NCBI GenBank assembly: GCA_026874595.1
Contig: CM049318.1
Coordinates: 50,680,750-50,744,749 of the forward strand
Length of the DNA stretch: 64,000 nucleotides
Origin: Sipunculus nudus
Lineage: Eukaryota > Annelida > Sipuncula > Golfingiida > Sipunculidae
Direction: 5' to 3'
Below the pieces are notes generated by a model that was not told the origin of the DNA, did no database searches, and worked only from the letters and a program-made list of their open reading frames with translations. Below are positions 33,925-46,000 of the stretch, one piece after another (positions within the stretch are counted from its first letter, which is position 1; each line of letters starts with the position of its first letter). The translations under genes and the position numbers were made by a program.

Positions 33925-34545
33925 TTTCTTCAGAAATGTGAATACCAGTGAAGGTATCAAACCAGATCCTGACAAGTCTCAGAAATATGCAAGATGCAAA
34001 CTCCTCGAAATCGGGAAGAACTTTTGTGAGTCAATTTATACCACATTATGCAGACAAGGCATATACTCTCCATAACTTCCTTAAAAAGGATGTTGCATAG
34101 ACCTGGGATGCAGAATAACAGAAATGCATTATCAAACTAAAGCAGACAGTCTCACAGAAGGGCATGTCTGAAATAATATGACTCAACATCACCTGTACAA
34201 TTTGATGTTAATGCTTCACAGAAGGGATTGAGAGCTGCCTTGATCCAGGCAGTAAGACTAATTGCCTTTGGTTACAATTCCTTGACAGAATGCCAGTCAA
34301 AGTACAGCAACATAGAACATGAAAGGTTGGCCATGGTACATGGTATACAACGATACCATACCTATCTATACAGAAGATGCTTCACTGTTGTGACTGATCA
34401 CAAACCTCTTGTTACTTCATGTGCCAAACAAGTTCTCAATTCTGCTCCTCTCCAGCATGCTACTGAAGATACAGGGGTACAGTTCAGTATTAAGTACCAT
34501 CCAGGTAAAAATGGTACTGGCAGGTACACTGAGCTGACTACCTAA
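33925..34545 (+). pseudogene. Gypsy RT end and RNase H fragment
   Basis: Broken frames near 33940-34080 encode GIKPDPDKSQKYARC and IPHYADKAYTLHNFLKKDV, the connector after RT. From 34228 the frame encodes LIAFGYNSLTECQSKYSNIE, ERLAMVHGIQRYHTYLY, TVVTDHKPLVTS and KYHPGKNGTG, the RNase H domain of a Mag-like Gypsy element. Most likely it is the downstream part of the same element as 32948-33252. No integrase follows. Confidence 0.75.
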
Positions 34546-34960
34546 CCCAAGTAACAACACGGAGGTAGACCTTGTTACATTATGCATTTATACAGTACAG
34601 GTGAGACAGAGACACCTGGCGCCACACTTGGTACTATGCCCAGGAGGCTCCAGTGTGTTGGATTATTCATGGTTGAAAAAGCTGGTCACTCAAGTTGTGT
34701 TGATATGTATCTAATTAGGTCCAAACTGATAGCCAAAATCCTAACAAACATGGTTGCAGCAGTGCAGCTTATGTGAGTACATTTTGTGAACTCTATATCA
34801 GCAAATAGCTCACAAATTCTGAAAGTGACTCTCTTGACATGAGTCAGTACCGTGGGCGATAATAGAGTAATTGTGAGCCACGTGTGATTTCTGACTTAAT
34901 TGGATGTGCAATTTCTTATGATTTCTCTTTGACATTTGTGCTAGCACAGTAAACTGTAAA
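34546..34960. other. Unassigned sequence between Gypsy fragments
   Basis: A 64-codon frame at 34582 has no recognised motif. No LTR ends are seen. Nothing further supported. Confidence 0.4.
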
Positions 34961-34964
34961 ACTG

Positions 34965-35128
34965 TGGAGGCTACACCTGCAGTGAATACTAGTATCCCTT
35001 TCCCAGCAGCCCTCAAAGTTAAAGATAATCTGGCTTAAGACTGGAAGAAATTCAAAAGAAGATAGCTAAATTATGAAATTGCCTCACAAACTGATACAGA
35101 GCCAGCAGAAATTAGAGCAGCTAGTTTT
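34965..35128 (+). pseudogene. 5' part of a K02A2.6-like Gypsy gag, split by an insertion
   Basis: The frame encodes IPFPAALKVKDNLA, then (after a stop) DWKKFKRR and NYEIASQTDTEPAEIRAASF, the N-terminal gag signature of the W-x-x-W-K-x-R-x-x-N-Y type. It stops at 35128 at the LTR and continues at 40104 (VLRPDSMKEV). The two halves join cleanly if one GTTTT is removed. Confidence 0.75.
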
Positions 35129-35307
35129 TGTTATATTATCAAACAAAACATTTAAGAACTGATCCCCGATCATAGTGTATATGTGCATGCGCAACTCTCT
35201 CTCTTCTCAATATGTCAGCCTCCTGTGGAGCACGCTCGAGTTCGCTGTATCTGTTTTAATAAAGTCCTATGTTACGTTCATGACAGTGTCAGTGAAATAT
35301 TACAACA
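35129..35307 (+). repeat. 5' LTR (179 bp)
   Basis: TG...CA ends, with an AATAAA signal near 35254 (TTTTAATAAAGTCC). A CTCTCTCTCTTCTC tract is two bases longer than in the 3' LTR. Compact length and a single polyadenylation signal suggest R and U5 are short. Confidence 0.95.
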
Positions 35308-35323
35308 TGGTGGCAGCGGTGGG
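35308..35323 (+). promoter_or_regulatory. Primer-binding site candidate
   Basis: TGGTGGCAGCGGTGGG immediately follows the LTR. The TGG start complements the CCA end of a tRNA. The priming tRNA is not identified. 35324-35553 is the untranslated leader. Confidence 0.7.
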
Positions 35324-35553
35324 ATAGCTAAGACCCATTGCCAATTGATACAGACTATTTTCAAAGAGGACAAGTGCGAGCAGCATTTCACTTACCAGCG
35401 GACAGCGGCTGTCAGTGACACCAGCCATTTTTTTGCCATTTGCATTTCGCCGAGTACAGGTCTGTGCGTACCGTGTTTTAAAACCATACAAAGTGACATA
35501 CACAGCAACTAAAAACAGTGTTTAGTGACTTTATCAGTGTACAGTGTACAATC

Positions 35554-36390
35554 ATGTCTCAAACTCAAAGCAACGAGGCGTCAGCAGGCCTGACGACCGT
35601 GGTGTACACCAACGATCTGGCAGGAGTTAAAGCGCCATGTTTTGATTGGGAAAGCCCAAACCTACCTGAACAATTCAAACAGTTTCGACGATACTGCCAG
35701 CTGATTCTTTAGACACCTACATACAAATCAAGGTCAGGTAAAGAACTTGTCAATTACATATTGCTATGGCTGGGACCAGCAGGGGTTGAAATTTTTGACA
35801 ATTGGTCGCACCTGACAGTCAATGATAAAGAGGACCCTGATAAAGTGTGGGATGCATTCACATCATATTCTGAGCCTAGATCCAACTTCAGATTAGCACG
35901 TTTTCAGCTGCGTGATATGAAACAGAATGCAGCTGAGTCAATTGATTCCTTTGTGACACGCTTACGCAGTCAAGCACAGAAGTGCAATTTTACTACCCCT
36001 GATGACTTTAATGATAATCTCATGGATCAGATTATTAAGGGCACTGTACATGACCCAGTCAGAAAGAAACTGTTAAGCCAAGACCCTAAAGATCTGACTT
36101 TCAATAAATGAATAGAGATCGCACGCACCCATGAGGTTACGTCTGCCCAGCTGCAGCAGTTTGCCCAACAAACAACCATAGGGGAAGTCAAACACATCAA
36201 ACATAAAAAGCCGCACAAACATGTACAGCGTAGAGGCAAGCATTGTTTCTTTTGTGGTGGTGCGCCACATAAACGTGTCGACTGTCCAGCAAAGGACCAG
36301 GTATGTAACAAATGTCATATACAGGGACACTGGGGCAAAGTTTGCCAAAACACGAAAAAGGCGCACAAAACAAACCTGACAAAACCATAG
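35554..36390 (+). pseudogene. Gag of the full-length Gypsy
   Basis: Starts at an ATG in the leader (ATCATGTCTC). It encodes a capsid-like region (LARFQLRDMKQNAAESIDSF, FNDNLMDQIIKGTVHDPVRK) and two CCHC knuckles (CFFCGGAPHKRVDC and CNKCHIQGHWGKVC) near the C-terminus, about 278 codons in all, normal for this group. In-frame stops occur at 35710 (TAG) and 36109 (TGA). Otherwise the frame is open. Gag would form particles and bind the RNA. The protein cannot be made whole from this copy. Confidence 0.85.
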
Positions 36391-36444
36391 TCCAAAAGAA
36401 TCAACATCTTAAAGTGCCAAGAGCAGGAGCTACCTGACAACTTT

Positions 36445-39400
36445 GTGCATTTACAGTTCAGTACACTGACAACAGACAGGTCAGAAACCGAAGCCTACGC
36501 AACAATACAAATCGTACTATACGCTAACCGTACTACAAACCTTAAAGGCAAGGTGGACATGGGCACACAAGGCAATATTTTGCCAGCACAGACTTTCCGC
36601 CAGATATTTCTGAGGTGCACAGATAAGGATGGCTGCCCACAACTTAACCCATCTGGTACCAAACTTTCTGCATATAATGGCACCACGATCAAACATTATG
36701 GGACAGTAAGCATGAGATGTAGTTTCGAAGGGAGCCCTTACAAAGTTTGTACTTTCTTTGTTGCCGAAACTGACGGACCCGTCATATTCGGTCTGCCATA
36801 CTGCACTGATATGAGTCTCATCAGACTTAATTGCGAAATAACGCAGGGCACCGGCACCAACGAAACACCAATTGAATCATTTGTGCATCTTAAAGAAATG
36901 TACCCAGATCGTTTTACAGGACTTGGCAAGTTGCCAGGAGCCTATAAACTGACACTGAGAGATGGTGCGTGTCCAGTTATATACCCACCCCGACTAACAC
37001 CTATCCAGCTGCGGGACAAAATAAAAGAGGAACTGGACCGAACGATATCCTTAGATGTAATTTGTCCTGTGACAGAAACCACAGACTGGGTTTCAAGCCT
37101 AACATATGTGCCCAAGCAAGACAGGTCTATTCGAGTCTGCCTAGACCCCAAGGCTTTAAATGCAGCACTTAAGAGGGGCCAACACCATATACCCACGATG
37201 GATGAGCTGGCGCACAAGTTCAACAAGGCGACTGTTTTTAGCAAACTTGATGCCAAGTCTGGATACTGGTCCATCTGTCTGGAACCAGATAGTCAGCTAC
37301 TGACCACGTTCAATACCCCTTTCGGGCGATATTGTTTCCAACGCTTACCATTTGGCCTGAATGTCAGCCAAGATGCTTTTCAAGCAGCTATGGACCAAGC
37401 ACTGGAGGGTCTACCAGGTGTAGTCTCAATTGCGGATGACATCACAGTTTTTGGCAGCACACAAGCAGAACATGATACTAACCTGCACAAACTGATGCAA
37501 AGAGCCCAGGAGGTCAACCTTGTCTTCAATGCTGATAAGTCGGTAATCAGGTCTCCAGAAATCCAGTTTTTTGGAAATATTTACACTAGTGATGGGGTTT
37601 GCCTGGACCCTAAAAAGTGGAGGCAATCCGTGATCTCAAGGCTCCAACCAATGTGGCTGAACTGCAATCGCTGCTGGGGATGATTACCTACCTGTCACCC
37701 TATATACCTCGTCTTAGTCAGCACACTACCCCTCTTTAGCAACTGCTTACTAAGGACAGTGAATTCCAGTGGAACCACAAACAAGAAGCAGCATTCAGTA
37801 CGCTTAAAGACATCATATGCAAGGAAACCTCACTGACATATTTCAATCCAGAGAAGCCGGCTGTGATTGAAGTCGATGCAAGCCAGAAAGGTTTAGGGGC
37901 CGCACTTACACAAGAGGGCAAAACAATAGCTTTTGCCTCCAAGAGCCTGACAGATGTCGAACAGTGATATGCAAATATCGAATGAGAGTTACAAGCTTGT
38001 GTTATTGGTGCTGAACGTTTTCACCAATATATATTTGGTACCCATTTTGTTATTGTGAGTGACCATAAGCCACTAGAAATGATCGCCAAGAAGAGCCTCA
38101 CAGCGGCACCGGCTCGTTTACAACGGATGCTGTTACAACTACAGCAATACGACTACGAAATAAAATACCGACCCGGAAAGGAGATGACACTAGCTGACAG
38201 CCTATCGCGACTCCCGACCGGAAAGTCAAGTCCAGAAATAGCACTTGACATACGCGTATCTCTCATCCAGTTTAGCCAACCGAGGCTTGAACAACTTCGA
38301 ACAGCTACTCAGAACGATCCAGTACTTGCACACCTCACCAAATACGTTCTAGCGGGTTTCCCGGAGCATAGGAGAGAAACCCACACCAGCACACGCCTAT
38401 ACTGGTCGTTCCGTGATGAACTGAGTATCGAAGACGGACTTATTCTCAAAGGTTCACAAGTTATCATTCCGTCCACACTTCGCCAGCAGTACCTCCGTGA
38501 CATTCATGCTGGACATCAAGGTGTTACGCGATGCCAGCAGCGAGCCAGAACATGTATTTACTGGCCAGGCATCAACAAGGACATTGAATCACTTGTTGCA
38601 CAGTGCGAGCGATGCCAACGATATCAAGCATCACAGTCCAAAGAAAAACTCATGCCTGTGACAGATGATCTCCCGTATGTGCCATGGTTTACACTTGGAA
38701 CTGATCTCTTCACTGTCAACAATGACAATTATCTCATCATATCTGATTATCTTTCCAAGTACCCATTTGTTGAAAAACTGGGCCCAGACACCAGCAGCCA
38801 GAAGATCGCAACCATCACAAGTAAGATTTTCTCAATGTTCGGTGTACCTAACAAAATCATCTCCGATAATGGACCGCAATTTATCGGAAAAGCCTACCAA
38901 CAGATGTTATCTGACTTCGGGATCACACATATCACCAGTTCACCGCACCACCCCAGTTCACATAGCTTCATAGAGCGAGCCATCCGTACGGTGAAAGCCA
39001 TGATCCGAAAATCGCCACGAGACACCGATATCGCGTTACTAACACTCAGAACCACACCCATTGGCCCACAGATACCATCACCGGCCGAGCTGTTATTTGG
39101 TCGAGAACTTCCGTGCAACCTCCCCTTGCGCATCAGCGGCCCTAGTAATGACATGTTGTGACAAAAGAGGGAGGAAAACAGCAAGAAACTCACTAGCATA
39201 TATGACCAAGAGTACACCAAGCTGAACATGGAACAACCAATTTTGTTTCAAGATGTAGCAAAGAAGTTCTGGTCACCAGGGACCATTGTTGGGATAGGCC
39301 CTGAACCAAGGTCATACACTATTCACTGTAATCAGACTGGACGATATTTGAGGCGCAACCGAATATTACTGAAGGCACAACCACCACTATTTGTTGAACA

Positions 39401-39659
39401 ACGACATACACCACCTATGATTAATTGTATGCCAGAAGATCCGGATCCATCTCCTCTGAGCAATTCTGAGCGTCCAAGACTATCGTCAAAATCAGTCGTC
39501 AATACCCCGAAGGCTAAGGATACGCCACCTATACAAACACCGACCCGCGACAAACTCACTACTGTGGAACCACGCGATACTTCTCCTGTGACCAAAACTA
39601 CTCATACCAGGTATGGACACCAGTCAAAGAAACCTCACAGACTCATTGAAAACATGTAG
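36445..39659 (+). pseudogene. Pol of the full-length Gypsy (PR-RT-RH-IN)
   Basis: Protease: KVDMGTQGNILP, in which the usual DTG is DMG. RT: DWVSSLTYVPKQDRSIRVCL, then FSKLDAKSGYWSICL, and the catalytic IADD at about 37429-37440. A missing base near 37618 shifts the frame. RNase H (VIEVDASQKGLGAALTQ, VIVSDHKPLEM) contains stops at about 37737, 37965 and 37983. The last two fit CGA to TGA changes. Integrase has an H2C2 finger (HAGHQGVTR ... CERCQRY) and D, D, E at about 38702, 38864 and 38971. A TGA at 39159 is followed by a GPY-like tail (WSPGTIVGIGPEPRSY). All domains of a Mag-like Gypsy are present in order, but the copy cannot encode a continuous polyprotein. Confidence 0.88.
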
Positions 39660-39914
39660 TGTTGACCAATGAGATAGCTATCAAGTCTACAGGGCAGAAT
39701 AATCCCTTCTTGATAGTATTACGTGTTCGGCCTGGGGCAGTCTACCCCCAGAGCTGTTGACATATAGTTTAAGTGCAGTATTTTGCGGATACAACAGTAA
39801 TTATCAGAGATAAGATCAAGCGCATAATGAGTTATTTTGCTTAACGGAAAAACTGTATAAGTTCACGTCTGGACACTATACTTATAAACACTCCTCTGTT
39901 TTGTGACTCTGTTT

Positions 39915-39926
39915 AAACAAGGGGAA
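39915..39926 (+). promoter_or_regulatory. Polypurine tract of the full-length Gypsy
   Basis: AAACAAGGGGAA directly precedes the 3' LTR, the usual plus-strand primer position. Confidence 0.75.
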
Positions 39927-40103
39927 TGTTATATTATCAAACAAAACATTTAAGAACTGATCCCTGATCATAGTGTATATGCGCATGCGCAACTCTCTCT
40001 TCTCAATATGTCAGCCTCCTGTGGAGCACGCTCGAGTTCGCTGTATCTGTTTTAATAAAGTCCTATGTTACGTTCATGACAGTGTCAGTGAAATATTACA
40101 ACA
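39927..40103 (+). repeat. 3' LTR (177 bp)
   Basis: Differs from the 5' LTR at two bases (CCCTG for CCCCG and GCGCATGCGC for GTGCATGCGC) and by a missing CT. A partial third copy of the LTR lies at 41369-41492 because of a tandem duplication. Confidence 0.95.
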
Positions 40104-42003
40104 GTTTTGAGACCTGACTCGATGAAAGAGGTCAGGACAATCTAGATGTTCTAAGATTTGATGATGACAAAGACAGAAAGGATATTGAGATTATTCCTAA
40201 GAAAATGGAGGAGCATCGGGAAAACAAATAAAACCTATCTCAGATATCTCTTTAACACAAGGTAACAACAGTCAGGTGAGACTTTTGATAGATACCTTTC
40301 CACACTTAGAACAATGGTTAAGGGATGTTACTATGGAATTATAGGAGATGATCTCCTCAGAGAAAGGATTACTGTTGGCATTAGAGAGGATAATACTAGA
40401 AAGCGACTTCTCCAAACAGATAAACTGTTATTTAGTCAGTGTATCCTGATATGTAAGTGTTGCATGGACGTCACCCGGACATCGGAGGATGGCGCCACGA
40501 AGTGGTGTGGCCGCCCCCGTTTCCACGCTTATGGATCCACCCCGCTATCAGTGACTACTGACGCGCCTTGAGAAAACATAAAAACTATTCTTGGACCATT
40601 CAGTACTGGTTTTGCAGTTCGGCCGGCGCTATCGTTTCTCTCAAGCAAAACCACAAACTTCTGCTGTTTTCACCCATTGTTGAAAACCTATAAAACGAAC
40701 TCGCCTGCAGTACGAGGCGGGACTATTGACTTTGATACGCCACATTGCTGTTATCCACGGGGACCGTGACCGTGGGCTCTTGGTCCCCAAGCCCACGGAA
40801 TGCCATGAACCACGCCATGAACTTTATTATTTAGGAAGAGGAGAGACTTTGAGAGACTTTATGTTTGTTTGGTGCCACATGGATTAATACAGGACTTCAG
40901 TTTTGTGTGTGCCCGAATTATGTGTTGATGATGGACTTCAGTTTCTCGTTTACCGGATTCAGTTAAGTATTTCGTTACAGTTCGTTATTTAGAGACTCAG
41001 TTTTCGTCAGAGACTTGGTTATAAATTACGTTATGTATTGACTATTATATTATTTGTGTATGAATGTAAATATTGTAATATAGTAATATAGTACTGTTTT
41101 TGCACCCATATTTTGGTTACGTATTCATTTGAAGAGAACGTGTCTGAGCATATGTGTTACGGTTCGGCCTGAGTTGTTTGGGTGTGAAAAGGGACCGTAA
41201 CAGTAAGACATACGAAGAAATTGAAAAACAGTTAAAAGAAATGTGGCACACTAAGGATGAATGTTCATAAAGTAACATGCACTAAATTTGTCAACAGAGG
41301 TGGAGGTAGAGAGAAAAAATATGTTTTATTGGATTCTAAGAATTCTGAGCTGAAATGCAAATTCTGTGGCATGCGCAACTCTCTCTCTTCTCAATATGTC
41401 AGCCTCCTGTGGAGCACGCTCGATTTCGCTAAATCTGTTTTAATAAAGTCCTATGTTACGTTCATGACAGTGTCAGTGAAATATTACAACAGTTTTGAGA
41501 CCTGACTCAATGAAAGAGGTCAGGACAATCTAGATGTTCTAAGATTTGATGATGACAAAGACAGAAAGGATATTGAGATTATTCCTAAGAAAATGGAGGA
41601 GCATCGGGAAAACAAATAAAACCTATCTCAGATATCTCTTTAACACAAGGAAACAACAGTCGGGTGAGACTTTTGATAGATACCTTTCCACACTTAGAAC
41701 AATGGTTAAGGGATGTTACTATGGAATTATAGGAGATGATCTCCTCAGAGAAAGGATTACTGTTGGCATTAGAGAGGATAATACTAGAAAGCGACTTCTC
41801 CAAACAGATAAACTGTTATTTAGTCAGTGTATCCTGATATGTAAGACATATGAAGAAATTGAAAAACAGTTAAAAGAAATGTGGCACACCAAGGATGAAT
41901 GTTCATAAAGTAACACGCACTAAATTTGTCAACAGAGGTGGAGGTAGAGAGAAAAAATATGTTTAATTGGATTCTAAGAATTCTGAGCTGAAATGCAAAT
42001 TCT
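39983..42003 (+). repeat. Tandem duplication joining LTR and gag sequence
   Basis: Unit 1 runs 39983-41368 and unit 2 starts at 41369 with the same GCATGCGCAACTC. Each unit contains the 3' part of the LTR, the GTTTT junction and about 500 bp of the host Gypsy gag. Without the solo LTR in unit 1 the unit is about 636 bp. Unit 2 then continues into sequence beyond the duplication (ACATGCCCATAAG). Confidence 0.9.
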
Positions 42004-42690
42004 GTGGACATGCCCATAAGTTTAAAAAGATACTTAGTCCAGCATGGGGCAAAAAATGTCAGGGCAATTATCATTTTACAGCCATGTGTCAGAAAAATAA
42101 AATGCATGCCTTACAAGAGGAGTTTGAGTCTGACGAACCTGAGTATGAGCCAGACAATGCTATTAAAACCAACAAAAACAAATTGATCTTCCTGGTAATG
42201 TTGATAAACAAGAAACCATTTGGGGAATCATCTTGACTCTGGTGCTTCGACTGATCTGTTTACAAGAAACTCATTATGTGGAATAAAACTGAGATGACTC
42301 CCTTTTGTGATTGTAGGGTAAAGATGATAAACCCTGCTAACTCCAAAAAGTATGCTGTTCTCTGCACAACTGTTAACAAGACTTTACTCCAGTCCTCGGA
42401 GTAACGGCCTGCCAGAAAATTTGACTTATAACTGTACACATCGACAACCTGTAACAAGTAGTGGCTGTCAGTGAGGATATCATTACAAATAATGAGGTGT
42501 TCTGAACTTCTGAGATGAATTAGGAAACTTACCTGGCAAAGTGCAATTAGAGTTGGATCTCCGTGTTCAACCACATACTCGAGGGGGGTACCTTTAGCCT
42601 TGAAAGGCAAACTGAAGTCAGAACTAGACAGACTGTGTACAGAAGGTGTCCTGAAACCAGTAGATCAGTAGGTGGTCTCTCTGTAGACTG
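40104..42690 (+). pseudogene. K02A2.6-like Gypsy gag-protease-RT remnant (3' half)
   Basis: Continues the gag cut at 35128: RYLFNTRKQQSGETFDRYL, GIIGDDLLRERITVGIREDN, LLQTDKLLFSQCILICKTYE, all typical of Ty3/Gypsy gag, present twice because of the duplication. Then a zinc knuckle (CKFCGHAHKFKK), a decayed protease near 42240 (SGAS-type site not intact; VKMINPANSKKYAVLC) and the RT start (LGNLPGKVQLELDLRVQ) near 42520. It ends near 42690 without the RT core. Several stops throughout. Confidence 0.75.
40458..41202. mobile_element. Solo LTR, 745 bp, with GTAAG duplication
   Basis: Starts TGTTGCATGG and ends GACCGTAACA (TG...CA), flanked by GTAAG at 40453-40457 and 41203-41207. It splits the duplicated gag segment and is absent from the second unit. 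It is richer in CpG than its surroundings and holds no internal coding sequence, as expected for recombination between two LTRs. Confidence 0.9.
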
Positions 42691-43005
42691 AGGCACATTT
42701 GGTGATTGGCTTATTCTTCTTTCTCATTTTTCTTTATTATAAGAGGTGTCAGGCTGACACTGTGTTTGTGTGTGCGTGTGTATTTGATTTATGAATTCTT
42801 TAAGTTAAAATACCAGTATGCAGAATTGTGTAAAAAAAAGATTCATGTTTATACATTTTAATAGACCACTCAATAAAATAAACATTAAAGTGGATTCATG
42901 TGGTCATGATTATTGCTTACTACTCATTCCAGAAAACCAATTTACTTTCAAGATTGGTTTATCCATGCAGTGTATTAAGACAGATCTGGAGTTTGTCTTC
43001 CTACT
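42691..43005. other. Non-coding spacer
   Basis: No supported feature. A (GT)-rich stretch lies near 42765. Confidence 0.45.
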
Positions 43006-43019
43006 ATAAGGTTGACAAC

Positions 43020-46000
43020 TTCTCACAAGACCCAGTTGTGCTGATTAAGCGCAGCTTGCCCAAGTGGAGGCTTCATGCAGCTACTGCGCAGAGTCACCAC
43101 AAGGTTCTCCCACGTATAATAAGAGAACATATTGATGCATACATCAGATATGGTATTGCAGATAATAGTTTGCCCAATCAAAACCAAAAGGCCATAATCA
43201 AAGGGGAGTAACTTGTTGATGCAAGCAAAATAGCTGCCTGCAGTTTTATTCAGGCGACTGTCTGTTCTTCACAGGATATGTGAATGCAGCTATGAAGAAA
43301 AAGGTTAGCTCCCTATTTATGGGAATGAACTTTTCTTAAAACCTCACATTATTTTGCCATAACATATGTTACAAGTATATATCACTGAAGATAAAATGTT
43401 TGTCAGACCATTTACTTTAAAAAACAAGATGAAAGAAAAATATTACATATGTGTGTTGGAAATTTCATCCATCTAACTATTACTAAATTTGATAAGATCT
43501 ACTTTGAGCCTTTCTGTCCATCAGGTGAACTACAACTATAAACTTCAAATTTACAGCATACATGGTGAACCTCAAGAGTGCCAACCGTGAATGTCCTGCT
43601 GGCTGTGGTCCAAAGGCAACCTGCAAACATATAGCACCTGTCCTCCTTGTGCTCAGTACATCAACAGTGGTGGTCTGCTTACAGTTGGCAGAACCTGCAC
43701 GGACAAACTTCAAAGGTTTCATCAACCAAAGAGAAATTACCTCAGTGAGCCAGTTCATTGAATAAAGTTCTCCAGACCAAATAGTTACATTCAGTTTCTT
43801 ACATTTGTTAACATTCTGTTTCTTACATTTGTTGAAATGAAGGTAAACAAGGGACCTATGGGTCACGGGGCTCAGCTGTTATATATGATAAAAAAATATT
43901 ATTTAGAAATGAGGCACATGCTTGTTTGGTGTGGTAATAAATATAAGCTGTATTATGAGTTGCTGTTTAGCTTATGAATGATTTTGATAGTACCTTTGGA
44001 GACAGGGAAGAGGACTGATTTCATTTATTTTATTTAACAAATGGAGTACTATTGTAACACAGATTTTGACTTGGTCATATAACTTATAAGCAGAACATAT
44101 AATATAAGAGTTTAACTATTTATTTAAAAAAAATGACAAATATTGTCCCAAATATAATTTTTATTTAAAATAATAAGAGAATCGTATGAATTTTTTATAA
44201 TGAAATATAACTGAAATGATTATTAAAATAATATTAAAGAATATATTCATGAATGCATTCATGAATACATTTTGAAAGTATTTGCACTAGTATTCATATA
44301 CTTTCATTTTTACCTGAATTCCCATTCTTTATGCAAGAAATTTTATAATGGAGTACAAATTCATATTCGTATTTAAATACAATTGCAAAGTATTTGCACC
44401 TTGTCTGGTATTTATATAGTTTTCACCAAACAATGATGTTGAGAATCCAGAATATACAAAATTCACACATTTAAATAATGATCATAAGTACCTGGTTTTA
44501 TGGCTTTTATTTATATTAAAAAAAATAAATGTAATATATTCATTTTGGACTTATTTCACATCAATGTACACACTAGACACAGTAGGAATCTAGATTAATA
44601 TTATCGACTGCATCTTTGTCTATCATTAATTTCCTTCATATGATCCCTAATGATTAGTAATGAAAAATATGATTTACTTTTTTATCATTAAAATTGAATT
44701 GAAAAATACTGCATGGTGTTATTTGGAATATGTGACATTCTATCCATCGATACAAGATTCTTATATCATCAGTAACTGCAAGTTAATTTCCTGTTATTAT
44801 AAACTAACCTAAAGTCCTTTTCTATTTTTCTTCAATTTGTTATTAAAAATCAATAAAAATTTATTAATTTATTGTTTCTTTTTATGTTGTTGGTTAAAAC
44901 TACTAGATGAGTTTGGTTGGACACCTGGATCAACTGTGGCTGGCCATAAGCTGCCTGGCTGCCCCAGTGAATGCCTTGCCTCAAGCATGCATAATTTGAT
45001 GAAAGTTCAACAAGGTCAACATACAGGTGACTCAAAAGGGGCTAGAGAGAGCCAAGGTCTGACATGGTCTCATAAAAACATTAATAAAAGCTACAATTTT
45101 TGGCCAATTTCTTTCAGCTTTCTAAACTAAAAAGCTGAAATCCTTATGTGTGCATGATATGAAAATTATACCAACAGTGCTCACAGGAAACAAACGTGCC
45201 ATGGTCAAATTTGGGCAAAATTTAAGGTACTAATTTTATATTTATACTAATAACTTATAAAATTTGAAAAATTCAGAACTAATTTTGGGTTTTCAATTAA
45301 ATCTTGATTTAATAATGTTACATTCCTGACAAAAAATCTCTAGCTTCAGCAATCCCCTTGTTAAGGGAGTAAATATATTTCTTGATTTTTTACAAAGTGC
45401 ATTATGTTTGGGCCCATAACTTTTTAACTAAAAAATTGAGGTTTTTCCTTAATTTCTCAAAGGAACAAAGTCGCAAAGACCCAGTTTTCGGCTTGGTAGG
45501 AGATCTTGGGGACATCTAACATTATGCCGAATTTTGGATTCCTAGGTCTTACGGTTTTAAACGTGCCACATCTACGGATGGACGGACAGACGGACGGACA
45601 GACGGACGGACAGACGACTATAGCTCAGATGACTTATAGTCAGCTGAGCTAAAAATGAAAATGAAAGTTAGACTGATTAACAATAAAGTTTACTGAAAGG
45701 TGGCTTTATTGACTCTCTTTAAACCTAATATCATGTATTGATTATGTATAGGAATGTCATATGATGACATATTTTCTACATTTAAATTACTAAGAAATCT
45801 TTCATTATATGACTCAATGTTTCCAAAAAAAATGAAAAAAGTTATGAGGCATGTGGGGCATACAGTAACAATTAACATTGTACATTTGTTAACTTTTTTC
45901 CATTTCAGCACATCAGTCAAAGGAGAACTGCTGTCACATAGAGTAAGCAAAGGGAACCATCCCTAACTGACCCCAGGCCCAAGCACTTCAGACAGCAGCA

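Larger units (their letters stand above)
35129..40103 (+). mobile_element. Full-length Ty3/Gypsy element with intact ends
   Basis: Two LTRs (35129-35307 and 39927-40103) start TGTTATATTATC and end ATTACAACA. The 5-bp GTTTT flanks both sides (35124-35128 and 40104-40108). A TGG-starting primer-binding site follows the 5' LTR, and a polypurine tract precedes the 3' LTR. Internal order is gag, protease, RT, RNase H, integrase. The LTRs differ by two substitutions and one CT indel, so the insertion is recent. The internal genes nevertheless have at least six stops and one frameshift. It sits inside the gag of another Gypsy (34965-42690). Confidence 0.95.

Noticed and set aside
45577-45617. Regulatory array
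   Set aside because: It is a simple GGACGGACAGAC repeat adjoining a dispersed hairpin, more likely part of a mobile element.
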